Shown: positions 1 through 9,003, counted from the stretch's first letter. The stretch: 64,000 nucleotides of DNA from an uncultured Dokdonia sp. (GCF_947492535.1 NZ_CANLNH010000012.1:1-64000), one strand, 5' to 3'. Notes: generated from the sequence alone by a model not told the origin. Translations and numbers: made by a program.

Positions 1-2669
1 ACTACTGTAGCGGTATCCGTAGAGGTCGATCCATCTGGATTCGTCACAACTACTGTATATTCAAAACTATCCGTTCCGTTAAAATCAGGATCTGGGGTAT
101 AAGTCACCGTTCCATCTGATTCGATCGTTACCGTTCCATTGGCTGGATCTGTAACATCAGTCACATCTGAAGTAGCTCCTGTTGTATCATCATTATCTAA
201 TACATCAATATTAACAGCAACATCCTCATCTACAGTTGCTGTATCATCTTCAGTGACAGGAACAATTAAGAATCCACTAGATTCTAATTCCACACATACA
301 TTATCATCATGCGTAACTACTACAAAAAATTCTGTCCCTCCCAATCCTGTAACATCCACTATAGTAAGTGTTGCCGTGGTAAAATCTTCAAAATTTGTAT
401 CAGAACCATCTATCAATACACCTGCTGAATTTGGGTCTCCTTGATACCACTCATAATTAAGTCCTCCATTTGCATTACCTGGAGTCCCATATACAGGCGC
501 GCCAGAAGAATAACTTGTTGCATTATCACCTCGAGCTCCTACAGTAAAGGTTGTTCCTCCAGAAACGATAGCTTGATCAGAAAGATCTGTTGTTATAACA
601 ATTTGTGTAGCTTGATTTTCATTTCCATTTACACCATTATATCCTCCTGAAATATCTCCTCCACCAGTTACCTGTCCAGTTCCATTTACTACAGTAGGAT
701 CATCTCCTAAAACACCATCTCCATCATCATCTGTTCCTCCAGACTCTAATACATCATTACATCCATCTCCATCTGCATCTGTTTCTAGATGATTAGGAAT
801 ACCATCATTATCAGTGTCTTCAAATGTACAATATCCAAAATCTGAAAATAGAAAGGTTACATTTCCAGTATTGACATTATCTCCATCTTGTCTTGCTTTT
901 CGAGTTGAAATACTAAAACTAGAAACTATTCCTGTAATTTGGACATCAGAGCTATTTAAAGAGGTATTTCCAGAACCTTGTGTAAAAGAAGTAATGGTAG
1001 CAGCGTTTGTATTGTTATTTTCTAGATCAAACAACAATGCTCCACTTGGATTTTGAGATGGAAGCGGGGTCCCATCATAACCACCATCTAAGGCTGTTTT
1101 ATTTTCTAACGGTCCTAGTTGAACAATTGGAGTATTTGGTCCTACTGCACTTATAGTAACTCTATCTCCTCCATCAATTCCTGAGAATACAAATTGAGGA
1201 TTCAAAACAGGCTCGCTAAACGTAAATATATAAGTCAAACTTTCACCAATACCATCATCTACGGCTTGTCCTTGTACTCTTAATGTCGTTGCATCTTCAA
1301 CTAATAATTGTGATAAAGTGGTTGGTGCATTTACATTTACGATAGACGTTGTTACATCTACATCTACACCGTCAAAATCATAAATATCATTAATAAAACC
1401 TACCCCATTTTGATTTCCAGAAGGAGCAGTACCTACATTAATGGATGTTGCACAACTAAACCCTTCATTGGTATCTAAAATACCATCGTTATCATCATCT
1501 ACATCTACAATATCAGACACGTCATCTCCATCAAAATCAGGATTCCCAGAACCTGTTGGATCTGAAGGGTCTGCTACTACTGTAATCTCTAAGATGGCTG
1601 TATTAGAAGATGTCCCTAAGTCATCTTCTACTCTAAATGTTATATTAGCCGGGCCCGTATAGTTAGCTGCAGGTGTATAGGTTACATTACCTGTTGCATC
1701 TACTACATAGGTACCCACTCCGGGAATTACTAAAGGACTCCCCACAGTGCCAATATTTGTAGGATTATTAGGGTCTATTAATGTAACTGCAGAAGAGTCT
1801 AAATTACCATCAGGATCTGAAGATCCTGCTAACACATTTATTGGAGTATTTCCTGTTGAATTTGCTTGAACTGTATTATCTAGATTATTGACAATTGTAG
1901 GAGGGTCATTGGTTGCTACACTTGTAGGATTCCCAAAAACAACTTCTCCTAAAAAGCCTATAGAAATCTGCCGTGTTGTAACTGGATCATTATTTGCTCT
2001 TCCTAATGTAAAATTAATATTACTTGTATTCACATAATTGAGTCGAACTACAGATCTTGTATTTGCAGCATCAACTCCTGGATCTGTGATATTTGCACTA
2101 TCAAATCGTATGGTACCTCCCATAGGAGCTCCCGCAGTAATTATAGTTCCAGGAGGTGTTTGACCTTCTAATTCATAACTAGCTGGTATCGTAACTATTG
2201 CAAATTCTTGAGCATCCATGTCTATGATTTCCATACTATAGGAATCTAGAGGGATTGAAACTGCGTCTGCTAGGTTTGGTTCCGAAGAATCTGCAATAAT
2301 AAATTGAATATTCCAAGTTACCGCATCACCAGGAGTTCCATAAGTAATGGAAGGCTCAAATCTGTTTACAACAGCTGTGGTTCCATCTACCGTATTTACT
2401 ACTGGAGTTCCAGTAAAACTCACTAGTGTCACTAGCGCATCTACATTCAATGTTCCTCCATTAACATTTAATGAAACATCTGAAAATCTATAAACAGATC
2501 CTGGTTGGTTTATAGTACCAGATACCAACACTTGATTATTAGGAAAAACAGGTGTTTCTTGACTATAAACAGGTATAGTAGCAAACAATGTTAAAACACA
2601 AAGCACACCATATATAAATATAGTATGAATTTTGTTTAAAATGATTGAGAATCGAGTATTGATTTTCAT
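1..2669 (-). CDS. Giant secreted multidomain adhesin-like protein, N-terminal part (partial)
   Basis: This frame is absent from the ORF track because it has no stop inside the window; I read it directly. It starts at the ATG whose complement is at 2667-2669 and stays open for about 889 codons to the left edge, so the C-terminus is missing. Residues 1 to about 33 form a signal peptide ending near VYSQ. After this come bacterial Ig/cadherin-like beta modules (for example TYTPAANYTGPANITF and TYTPDPDFNGTDSFEYTV). Two clusters resemble thrombospondin type 3 calcium-binding repeats (DVDDDNDGILDTNEGF and DTDNDGIPNHLETDADGDG). This architecture is typical of very large Bacteroidota surface or type IX-secreted proteins; a secretion tail or anchor would lie beyond the edge. 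Function beyond adhesion or surface structure cannot be told. Plus-strand ORFs at 139, 441, 814 and 1441 are shadows of this gene. Confidence 0.88.
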   Translation of the reverse strand, partial: MKINTRFSIILNKIHTIFIYGVLCVLTLFATIPVYSQETPVFPNNQVLVSGTINQPGSVYRFSDVSLNVNGGTLNVDALVTLVSFTGTPVVNTVDGTTAVVNRFEPSITYGTPGDAVTWNIQFIIADSSEPNLADAVSIPLDSYSMEIIDMDAQEFAIVTIPASYELEGQTPPGTIITAGAPMGGTIRFDSANITDPGVDAANTRSVVRLNYVNTSNINFTLGRANNDPVTTRQISIGFLGEVVFGNPTSVATNDPPTIVNNLDNTVQANSTGNTPINVLAGSSDPDGNLDSSAVTLIDPNNPTNIGTVGSPLVIPGVGTYVVDATGNVTYTPAANYTGPANITFRVEDDLGTSSNTAILEITVVADPSDPTGSGNPDFDGDDVSDIVDVDDDNDGILDTNEGFSCATSINVGTAPSGNQNGVGFINDIYDFDGVDVDVTTSIVNVNAPTTLSQLLVEDATTLRVQGQAVDDGIGESLTYIFTFSEPVLNPQFVFSGIDGGDRVTISAVGPNTPIVQLGPLENKTALDGGYDGTPLPSQNPSGALLFDLENNNTNAATITSFTQGSGNTSLNSSDVQITGIVSSFSISTRKARQDGDNVNTGNVTFLFSDFGYCTFEDTDNDGIPNHLETDADGDGCNDVLESGGTDDDGDGVLGDDPTVVNGTGQVTGGGDISGGYNGVNGNENQATQIVITTDLSDQAIVSGGTTFTVGARGDNATSYSSGAPVYGTPGNANGGLNYEWYQGDPNSAGVLIDGSDTNFEDFTTATLTIVDVTGLGGTEFFVVVTHDDNVCVELESSGFLIVPVTEDDTATVDEDVAVNIDVLDNDDTTGATSDVTDVTDPANGTVTIESDGTVTYTPDPDFNGTDSFEYTVVVTNPDGSTSTDTATV

Positions 2670-2959
2670 ACGCTTCTTCTTTTAACACCTGAATATATCA
2701 GATGCATATTATTTTGATGTTGAGTTAGTGTATCTATATTGTATGTACGTGAAAAAGAACTCAATAGCCTTTTTAACGCATTCATTTTAATCAATTCACT
2801 AAAAACAATTAGAGAGCCAAGTGTAGTCACAGCAAAGAAATCACTGTGTTGTTGAAGAAAAATTAGAAACACATACCATAATAGCATTATCAAATTTGAT
2901 ATGCTTTTTAGGATTACACATGTTTCTGACAACAAGGCGAGGGCTACCTTATTATTCAT
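2666..2959 (-). CDS. Doubtful 97-residue ORF upstream of the adhesin
   Basis: An ATG-started frame of 97 residues ends in TGA, overlapping the adhesin start as ATGA, an arrangement typical of translationally coupled genes. The product has two hydrophobic stretches (around residues 16-36 and 43-58) and a basic C-terminus ending KRRSV. I recognise no family. The composition is rather like random AT-rich translation, so it may be noise. The ATGA overlap and the lack of any other gene in the upstream gap are the only arguments for it. Confidence 0.3.
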   Translation of the reverse strand: MNNKVALALLSETCVILKSISNLIMLLWYVFLIFLQQHSDFFAVTTLGSLIVFSELIKMNALKRLLSSFSRTYNIDTLTQHQNNMHLIYSGVKRRSV

Positions 2960-3468
2960 AGGGTTTTTTTGGTTTGATTATTATTTATTCAAAAAAATTA
3001 GGAACCTTTTATATAGTAGGGAACCATATAAAAGATTGAACATTCTAATCATTATGCTAAAATAAAAATTACTGTTTTAACTCATTTTTAAGGCTATCAA
3101 TATTCCAAATAATCGATAAAGTGCTTAAAAAAATCGACAAGATACATAATTTTATTCACATAGTTATTAACAATATGTGTTTTTTACGGAAAAACCATAA
3201 AAAATTAATTTAACCACACTATAAGGGGGTGATAATATAGATGGCTAATCAAAAAACCTTTTCAAGTTATATATAGAAACTATCTTTTTTTAAGAAAAAC
3301 TACAAAACTTAAAATAAAGCATTTTAAGGACTGTAAAGATGAAAATACTATCTAGGGTAGATAAAATACAAAAAAGAGATTTAAGACGTCTTAAAAAAGT
3401 TAAGAAAACTCAAAACTATAACAAATGGCTATTGATATTAATTAAATAATAAGATTTTACTATTATAC
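2960..3468. other. Long AT-rich intergenic gap
   Basis: About 510 bases between the adhesin side and rseP. No convincing coding frame, tRNA or terminator is visible. It must carry the adhesin promoter on the minus strand, but I see no clean TAnnTTTG box with an upstream TTG. Two similar blocks, ggaacctttta and gggaaccatata, lie close together near 3000-3035. The first iterated palindrome of the window closes the gap. Confidence 0.5.
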
Positions 3469-3482
3469 GCTTTCGCGAAAGC
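3469..3482. repeat. Iterated palindrome copy 1 (intergenic, 3' of rseP)
   Basis: Perfect GCTTTCGCGAAAGC, 8 bases beyond the rseP stop codon on its downstream side. It is followed by few T residues on the rseP strand, so it is not a textbook terminator. Confidence 0.95.
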
Positions 3483-3490
3483 AAAAGAAT

Positions 3491-4801
3491 TTATTTAAAC
3501 AAATTCCAGATATCATTTCCAAAAATTACGACCATTAACCCCATTACTATAATGAACCCAATTATTTGACCACGTTCTAGTGTTTTTTCTGAAGGTGCTT
3601 TTCCAGAAATCATCTCATATAATAAAAACATTACATGACCTCCATCAAGTGCAGGTATAGGTAATATATTTACAAATGCTAACCAAACAGAAAACATAGC
3701 CGTAAAAGACCAAAATGCAGTCCAATCCCAAGTAGGTTCCATCATCTCAACAATTCCAATAGGCCCTTTTACATTTTTATATCCTTGGACTTCTTTATTA
3801 AATATAAGTTTGAATTGTTTTATCTGATTTTTTAACACTCCAATGGTTTGGTTCCATCCTTCAGGAATGGATGATAAGATACTATACTCATCTGTTTTAG
3901 AATATCCTTTGGTATCTGCAAAAACTCCAAATGTTCCATTCATTGGTAAGTGAACAAATTTATGAGAGAAATTTCCATTAAGAGCATACTTAATTTCTAG
4001 AACATCTCCTTTACTATCTTGTATAGCGGTATGCACATCACTCCAGAAATTAACTTTCTTATTATTCATACTCAAAATCTCTGAGCCAACTTCTAAACCA
4101 AGGGCTTCTGCAATACTACCTTCATCTATATCACCAACTTTAGGAGCAAATGCAGGAGTAATAAATCGTCCTCTCTCAGCATTAAGTACCAGTTTTTTTC
4201 CAGAGTCTTTAATAGGAAACGTCATTTCTTGATCCCCTCTTAGGACTGTCACCTCGTCTCCTAACAGCACATCCATAGGTAAAAACTTATCAAATCGCTT
4301 TACTGGTTTTCCATCTATTGCAAGAATTTGATCTCCATTTTTAAAACCTAAGCCTTCACCCGCTTCACTGACATCAATTCCATATTTTAAATTATTTGCA
4401 GGTATATAAGTATCTCCATTTACAACAAGCATTGTACTATAAATAACCCAAGCGAGTATCACATTTACTGTTACTCCTCCTACCATTACAATAAGGCGTT
4501 GCCAAGCTGGTTTTGATCTAAATTCCCATGGCTCAGGATCTTTTTTCATTTGCTCCTTGTCCATACTCTCATCTATCATACCCGCAATCTTCACATATCC
4601 TCCTAATGGTAACCAACCAACTCCATATACAGTTTCTCCTATTTTCTTTTTAAAAAGGGCAAACTTCACATCAAAAAACAAGAAAAACTTTTCTACTTTA
4701 ATTCCAAACCAGCGTGCTGGTAAGAAATGACCAAACTCGTGTAAGATCACTAAAATAGAAATGGCAAGGACAAATTGTGATATCTGTATAAATAGCTCCA
4801 T
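3491..4801 (-). CDS. rseP: RIP site-2 metalloprotease RseP
   Basis: A 436-residue inner-membrane zinc protease of the M50 family, expected to cut membrane-spanning substrates such as anti-sigma factors after a first periplasmic cut. The active-site HEFGH is at residues 22-26 in the first membrane segment, followed by the family's GGYVKIAGM block. Two PDZ-like regions lie around residues 130-290 (GEGLGFKNGDQILAIDGKPV and GSIAEALGLEVGSEILSM). The third metal ligand region reads LPIPALDGGHV near residue 385. Length and order fit Bacteroidota RseP. Nothing in the immediate context suggests its target, although a FecR/ECF pair lies about 10 kb away. The start ATG is well placed, with the next gene divergent. 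Confidence 0.95.
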   Translation of the reverse strand: MELFIQISQFVLAISILVILHEFGHFLPARWFGIKVEKFFLFFDVKFALFKKKIGETVYGVGWLPLGGYVKIAGMIDESMDKEQMKKDPEPWEFRSKPAWQRLIVMVGGVTVNVILAWVIYSTMLVVNGDTYIPANNLKYGIDVSEAGEGLGFKNGDQILAIDGKPVKRFDKFLPMDVLLGDEVTVLRGDQEMTFPIKDSGKKLVLNAERGRFITPAFAPKVGDIDEGSIAEALGLEVGSEILSMNNKKVNFWSDVHTAIQDSKGDVLEIKYALNGNFSHKFVHLPMNGTFGVFADTKGYSKTDEYSILSSIPEGWNQTIGVLKNQIKQFKLIFNKEVQGYKNVKGPIGIVEMMEPTWDWTAFWSFTAMFSVWLAFVNILPIPALDGGHVMFLLYEMISGKAPSEKTLERGQIIGFIIVMGLMVVIFGNDIWNLFK

Positions 4802-4934
4802 GGCTGTTGTAAGTCAAAATTTAAAACGCACAAAAGTAACCTTTTCACATGGTTTAAGAAAGCAATTACTACTTTGTACATGCCTTTTCACTTTTTTTTA
4901 AGGTAAAAAAGCATATCAACTCGAATTCCAGTCG

Positions 4935-4942
4935 TAATTTTG
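4935..4942 (+). promoter_or_regulatory. Putative -7 box TAATTTTG before the SCO1-like gene
   Basis: TAATTTTG matches the Bacteroidota -7 consensus TAnnTTTG. No good TTG element is seen 17-23 bases upstream, so only half of the promoter is supported. The TTG start used by the ORF track lies inside this box, which argues for a start further downstream. Confidence 0.45.
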
Positions 4943-4957
4943 CAAAAAATGAGTTGT

Positions 4958-5665
4958 ATGTTACACTTTTTTAAGCGGTATAAAATTTTTATCATCACAA
5001 TGACTACTTTGTCCGTTATTATTATGATATTAATATATAGTCAACTTAAACCTCAAAAGAGATTAGGCTATATTAAAGCAAAAGATATAAATCGCGCTTT
5101 AGTAGATTCTACGTTACAAGACAGTAAAAGAAAGCAACGTATAGGAGATTTTTCTTTAATTAATCAAAATAATGACACCATCACCCAAGATAATTATAAA
5201 GGAAAGATTTACATAGCAGACTTTTTCTTTACTACGTGTCAAACAATCTGTCCTATTATGACAGAACACATGGTGGAGATTCAACAAGAACTCAAGAATG
5301 ATCCTGAAATAAAATTATTATCACATTCTGTTATACCCGCATATGATACTCCTGATATCCTCAAAAAATATGCTATCCAAAAAGGCGTTGATGATACTCG
5401 TTGGAATTTAGTAACAGGCTCTCAAAAGGAAATATTTACGCTTGCGCGAAAACATTATTTAGCTGTTCAAGATATCCCTGGAACTGAAGACGATCTTGAC
5501 ATGGTGCATACAGAAAACTTTATGCTCGTAGATAAAAAAGGATATATCCGAGGATATTATGATGGAACTAAGGATGAAGCTATTCTAAACTTATTAGAAG
5601 ACATTGAAATTTTGAAAATGGAGTATGAACCAAAAAAGGGATGGTTAGAGAAATTATTAAATTAA
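4958..5665 (+). CDS. SCO1/SenC family copper chaperone, membrane anchored
   Basis: A thioredoxin-fold protein that delivers copper to, or reduces, the CuA site of cytochrome c oxidase. One N-terminal membrane anchor (IFIITMTTLSVIIMILIY) puts the domain in the periplasm. The CxxxC copper and thiol motif reads TTCQTICPIM, and the conserved histidine lies in DMVHTENFMLVDKKG near the C-terminus. The ORF track starts at a TTG (4940) that sits in a -7 box. I prefer ATG 4958, giving MLHFFKRY; ATG 4949 is also possible. No oxidase genes are nearby. The gene is divergent from rseP and lies upstream of feoA. Confidence 0.9.
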   Translation: MLHFFKRYKIFIITMTTLSVIIMILIYSQLKPQKRLGYIKAKDINRALVDSTLQDSKRKQRIGDFSLINQNNDTITQDNYKGKIYIADFFFTTCQTICPIMTEHMVEIQQELKNDPEIKLLSHSVIPAYDTPDILKKYAIQKGVDDTRWNLVTGSQKEIFTLARKHYLAVQDIPGTEDDLDMVHTENFMLVDKKGYIRGYYDGTKDEAILNLLEDIEILKMEYEPKKGWLEKLLN

Positions 5666-5729
5666 TCTTATTGAAAGTCAATTCATCTTTTTAACAAAAA
5701 ATTCCCTTTCTCCTTTCCTAGAAATACAG

Positions 5730-5737
5730 TATTTTTG
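5730..5737 (+). promoter_or_regulatory. Putative -7 box TATTTTTG of the feoAB operon
   Basis: TATTTTTG fits TAnnTTTG and lies 28 bases before the feoA start. A metal-regulator-like near-palindrome follows directly, where bound protein would block transcription. Confidence 0.5.
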
Positions 5738-5742
5738 CCTTG

Positions 5743-5759
5743 TTTAAATTTAATCTAAA
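5743..5759 (+). promoter_or_regulatory. Candidate DtxR/MntR-type operator of feoAB
   Basis: TTTAAATTTAATCTAAA matches its own reverse complement at 14 of 17 positions. It shares the block TAATCTAAA with the site upstream of the DtxR-family gene at 14295-14957. It sits between the -7 box and the feoA start, a classical repression position. The link to that regulator is inference. Confidence 0.45.
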
Positions 5760-5765
5760 TAAGCA

Positions 5766-5996
5766 TTGAAGAAAACAGTTGCTCACTTACAGAAAGGAGA
5801 AAAAGCTATTATTAAAGATATAGCAACAGATAAAGTTCCTCTTAAGTTACTTGAGATGGGCTGTCTTCCTGGCAATGAAGTGCAACTTTTGCAACTAGCC
5901 CCTTTTTCTGATCCAATGTATATTAATGTAAATGGGAGTCATCTTGCCATACGTAAAGAGACTGCTTTACATATATTAATAGAAACGCCATCTTAA
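5766..5996 (+). CDS. feoA: Ferrous iron transport protein FeoA
   Basis: A 76-residue SH3-like cytosolic partner of FeoB. It has the usual pattern of LQKGEKAIIKDI, then LLEMGCLPGNEVQLL, then a last strand with ALHILIE. The start must be TTG at 5766: an in-frame TAA lies two codons upstream and no ATG precedes the conserved domain. Only four bases separate the stop from feoB, so the pair is co-transcribed. Ferrous iron uptake implies use of anoxic or reduced micro-habitats or reductive iron release. Confidence 0.93.
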   Translation: MKKTVAHLQKGEKAIIKDIATDKVPLKLLEMGCLPGNEVQLLQLAPFSDPMYINVNGSHLAIRKETALHILIETPS

Positions 5997-6000
5997 TTTT

Positions 6001-8100
6001 ATGGCAAAACAACTCAATGTAGCACTTATAGGAAATCCTAATACAGGAAAGACTTCTGTATTTAATCATCTTACAGGGCTTAACCAGCAAGTAGGAAACT
6101 ACCCAGGTATTACAGTAGAAAAAAAAGAAGGAATTTGCAAACTCGCCAGAGGTGTAAAAGCTCATATTCTCGATCTACCAGGCACCTATAGTCTTAATGC
6201 TTCTTCTCTTGATGAAAATGTCGTTATTGAACTATTACTCAATAAAAAAGACAAAGATTTTCCCGATGTCGCTGTTGTTATATCTGATGTTGAAAATTTA
6301 AAAAGAAATCTACTCCTTTTTACGCAGATAAAAGACCTTGGTATCCCTACTATTTTAGCGATCAATATGGCTGATCGCATGAAACGCAAAGCCATCAGTT
6401 TAGACATTCCAAAAATGGAAGAGCATCTAAACACAAAAATTGCTTTAATAAGTAGCCGAAAAAATCAAGGAATAGATTATCTCAAGCAACTTATTTCTGA
6501 ATATAAAAATATCTCTACAAAACCTTGTGTAAATGCTTCTGTTATTGCACCTGATTATTTTGACAGGTTACGAAAGGCATTTCCTAATCAAGACTTATAC
6601 AAATTATGGCTTGTCATTACACAAGACGTAAATTTTGGAAAAGTAGAACGTAATGAGATGAATACCATTGCTTCTTTTAAAACAGAATCGGTAAGTAATC
6701 TTAAACGCTTACAACAAAAGGAAACCATTATCCGCTATAAGTTTATCAATGATGTTTTAAAAGAAACATTAACGATAGATAGTGCTAATGCAAAAGATTT
6801 ACGCACGCGTTTAGATAGAACGTTGACTCATAAAGTATGGGGGTATGTAATTTTCTTTGCCATATTAATGCTCATTTTTCAAGTAATTTACAATTGGTCT
6901 CAATATCCAATGGATTTTATTGATGCTAGTTTTGCTTCTTTAAGTGAGTGGGTTAAAAATACGCTTCCCTCTGGCGCACTCACCAATCTCTTAGCTGAAG
7001 GTATTATTGCTGGATTAGGAGGGATTGTCATTTTTATACCACAAATAGCCTTTTTGTTTTTATTCATTTCTATTTTGGAAGAAAGCGGCTATATGAGTCG
7101 TGTGGTATTTCTCATGGATCGAGTGATGCGTCGTTTTGGTTTGAGTGGAAAAAGTGTTGTTCCGTTAGTTTCAGGGACTGCCTGTGCAATTCCAGCGATT
7201 ATGGCAACACGTAATATTGAGAGTTGGAAAGAACGCCTTATCACGATTTTAGTTACTCCTTTCACAACCTGCTCGGCAAGATTACCTGTATATCTTATTA
7301 TTATTTCATTAGTCATTCCAGACGAGAAGTTTTTATTTTTCAACCTACAAGGACTTACCCTTATGCTATTATATCTTATAGGATTTGGAACAGCTATTGG
7401 GTCTGCATGGTTACTCAATAAAATACTCAAGATAAAAAGCAAGTCTTTCTTTGTGATTGAAATGCCTAATTATAAGCTTCCGTTATTTAAAAATGTTGCT
7501 ATTAACGTTTTAGAAAAAACGAAATCATTTGTGGTTGATGCAGGTAAAATTATCCTTGCGATTTCTATTGTTTTATGGGTATTGGCTTCTTACGGACCTA
7601 CGAAAGATTTTTCAAATGCAGAAGCTATCGTCACTGCTCAAATGGAAGAGGGCGCTTTCGCGAAAGCGGATTTAGAACAAAAAATTGCTTCCTATAAATT
7701 AGAAAAAAGTTACATAGGATATCTCGGAAAGTTTATAGAACCTGCTGTTGAGCCTTTAGGATATGATTGGAAAATAGGTATTGCATTGATTACCTCATTT
7801 GCTGCGAGAGAGGTTTTTGTAGGTACGCTTGCTACTATATATAGTGTTGGAGATGATGAAGAAGAAACTATTAAAAATCGTATGGCTCAAGAGTTAAATC
7901 CTGTTTCTGGAAAACTTCGATTTAATTTTGCTAGCGGTCTTTCTCTACTGTTATTTTATGCATTTGCCATGCAGTGTATGAGCACATTAGCTATTGTAAA
8001 ACGGGAAACCAACGGCTGGAAATGGCCCATGCTTCAATTAGGAGTCATGAGTGCTTTTGCGTATCTTGTAGCTTTAATAGCTTATCAAACTTTTAAGTAG
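6001..8100 (+). CDS. feoB: Ferrous iron transporter FeoB
   Basis: A 699-residue GTP-dependent ferrous iron permease. The cytosolic G domain shows G1 GNPNTGKTS (residues 11-19), VGNYPGITVEKKEG around G2, DLPGTYSL for G3 and NMAD for G4. The membrane part has two Gate domains, with the conserved SGKSVVPLVSGTACAIPAIM and a second block ending SFAAREVFVGTLATIYS. The iterated palindrome is embedded in frame at 7654-7667 and encodes AFAKA in a loop region (EEGAFAKADLEQ) between membrane segments. The gene follows feoA and is itself followed by a Feo-associated Cys-rich peptide. Confidence 0.97.
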   Translation: MAKQLNVALIGNPNTGKTSVFNHLTGLNQQVGNYPGITVEKKEGICKLARGVKAHILDLPGTYSLNASSLDENVVIELLLNKKDKDFPDVAVVISDVENLKRNLLLFTQIKDLGIPTILAINMADRMKRKAISLDIPKMEEHLNTKIALISSRKNQGIDYLKQLISEYKNISTKPCVNASVIAPDYFDRLRKAFPNQDLYKLWLVITQDVNFGKVERNEMNTIASFKTESVSNLKRLQQKETIIRYKFINDVLKETLTIDSANAKDLRTRLDRTLTHKVWGYVIFFAILMLIFQVIYNWSQYPMDFIDASFASLSEWVKNTLPSGALTNLLAEGIIAGLGGIVIFIPQIAFLFLFISILEESGYMSRVVFLMDRVMRRFGLSGKSVVPLVSGTACAIPAIMATRNIESWKERLITILVTPFTTCSARLPVYLIIISLVIPDEKFLFFNLQGLTLMLLYLIGFGTAIGSAWLLNKILKIKSKSFFVIEMPNYKLPLFKNVAINVLEKTKSFVVDAGKIILAISIVLWVLASYGPTKDFSNAEAIVTAQMEEGAFAKADLEQKIASYKLEKSYIGYLGKFIEPAVEPLGYDWKIGIALITSFAAREVFVGTLATIYSVGDDEEETIKNRMAQELNPVSGKLRFNFASGLSLLLFYAFAMQCMSTLAIVKRETNGWKWPMLQLGVMSAFAYLVALIAYQTFK
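7654..7667. repeat. Iterated palindrome copy 2 (inside feoB)
   Basis: Perfect GCTTTCGCGAAAGC with one extra matching base on each side. It is read as Ala-Phe-Ala-Lys-Ala in feoB. Confidence 0.95.
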
Positions 8101-8157
8101 TAAAGAAATCTTTTTCAGTACGACTTATCGTAGAGAATTTATTAAATAGTTTGTTTT

Positions 8158-8301
8158 ATGGATCAATTTCAAAACATCATTGTCTTTTCAGTCTTTCTAA
8201 TTGCTATAGGCTATTTAGTCTCTAAATTTGTATGGACACCTTCTTTTCTAAAGAAAAAATCGAAAGATGGATGTGGTGATGGTAATTGCGGATGTCACTA
8301 G
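8158..8301 (+). CDS. FeoB-associated Cys-rich membrane peptide
   Basis: A 47-residue ORF too short for the track, read as ATG at 8158 to TAG at 8299-8301. It has one N-terminal membrane helix (IIVFSVFLIAIGYLV), a basic stretch with KKKSK, and a Cys-rich tail DGCGDGNCGCH. This is the pattern of the small FeoB-associated Cys-rich membrane protein family that often follows feoB and may bind iron or stabilise the transporter. It lies 57 bases after feoB and directly abuts the next gene, so it belongs to the feo operon. Confidence 0.8.
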   Translation: MDQFQNIIVFSVFLIAIGYLVSKFVWTPSFLKKKSKDGCGDGNCGCH

Positions 8302-8535
8302 ATGGGTCTACTCTTTGTCATTATAGGCTATATTTTTGATTACAAAAATGATAAAGACAATTTCATTAAGGAACTGGCTGTAGGTTTCGACTATTTTGTT
8401 GGAAATTTTATTCTAGCGCTTATTCTCTATTACATATTTGGCATTCATTATCTCTTATGCATTTTTGCTTTTGCCATAGAAATCGTATTGCTTTTTTCTG
8501 CCAAAGCATATATACAAACTAAAGAAGCTTCATAA
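8302..8535 (+). CDS. Small hypothetical membrane protein in the feo operon
   Basis: A 77-residue protein whose ATG follows directly on the stop codon of the Cys-rich peptide (TAGATG), implying translational coupling. Three hydrophobic segments are visible, at about residues 1-13, 29-46 and 48-65. They are separated by the charged loop DYKNDKDNFIKE. I recognise no family. Its position suggests a role linked to iron uptake, but that is inference only. It ends 12 bases before a convergent gene. Confidence 0.65.
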   Translation: MGLLFVIIGYIFDYKNDKDNFIKELAVGFDYFVGNFILALILYYIFGIHYLLCIFAFAIEIVLLFSAKAYIQTKEAS

Positions 8536-8547
8536 AAACAGCTAAAA

Positions 8548-8952
8548 TTACACTTGTAATTCTAAATAATACACACGATTATTTTTAGCTGTACTTGTTT
8601 CAGGATATGGAGATAAGCGAACTGCTTTTATAACTAAATCATCAGAAATATGTAAGATATTATCTTTTCCTGATGCATCAAAAACCACCTCTTTTTCTAC
8701 AGGGTTCAGTCCTTTTTCTTCAATACGTACTTTAACTTTTGCTCGTCCAGCCCATACACAGTCTACATCTTTTGGACATCTAGAATCTTCCATCACTTCT
8801 AAAAAAGTAACTTCTACAGCATTGATTTGCTGATGTTCTCCGATGCCAAGTTCAAATGCGAGATGATCTACAGAACTTGTGGTTGGTGCGTTTTGTGCTT
8901 TCGCGAAAGCGCAAAAAGAAATAAGAACTAGGAATATACGTATGGTTTTCAT
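8548..8952 (-). CDS. Small secreted conserved protein with RCPxDVxCVWAG motif
   Basis: The ORF track starts at 8994, but the ATG at 8950-8952 gives a standard signal peptide (MKTIRIFLVLISFCAFAKAQ), so I use 8952; the mature protein is about 115 residues. It contains DSRCPKDVDCVWAGRAKVKV, a two-cysteine motif I recall from small secreted proteins of unknown function in several phyla. The rest is predicted beta. The end of the signal peptide, AFAKA, is encoded by the iterated palindrome. It lies 51 bases downstream of the second metal permease on the same strand and may be the last gene of that operon. Function unknown. Confidence 0.75.
   Translation of the reverse strand: MKTIRIFLVLISFCAFAKAQNAPTTSSVDHLAFELGIGEHQQINAVEVTFLEVMEDSRCPKDVDCVWAGRAKVKVRIEEKGLNPVEKEVVFDASGKDNILHISDDLVIKAVRLSPYPETSTAKNNRVYYLELQV
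8897..8910. repeat. Iterated palindrome copy 3 (in a signal peptide)
   Basis: Perfect GCTTTCGCGAAAGC. On the minus strand it encodes the signal-peptide end Ala-Phe-Ala-Lys-Ala just before Gln-Asn-Ala-Pro. Confidence 0.95.
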
Positions 8953-9003
8953 AAAGTCTGATTTACTATATATTAACGACAAGAATAATGCCATGTTGCA
9001 TAT

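Noticed and set aside
4940-4957. TTG start given by the ORF track for the SCO1-like gene
   Set aside because: The TTG is part of the -7 box TAATTTTG, so it would lie upstream of the transcript start.
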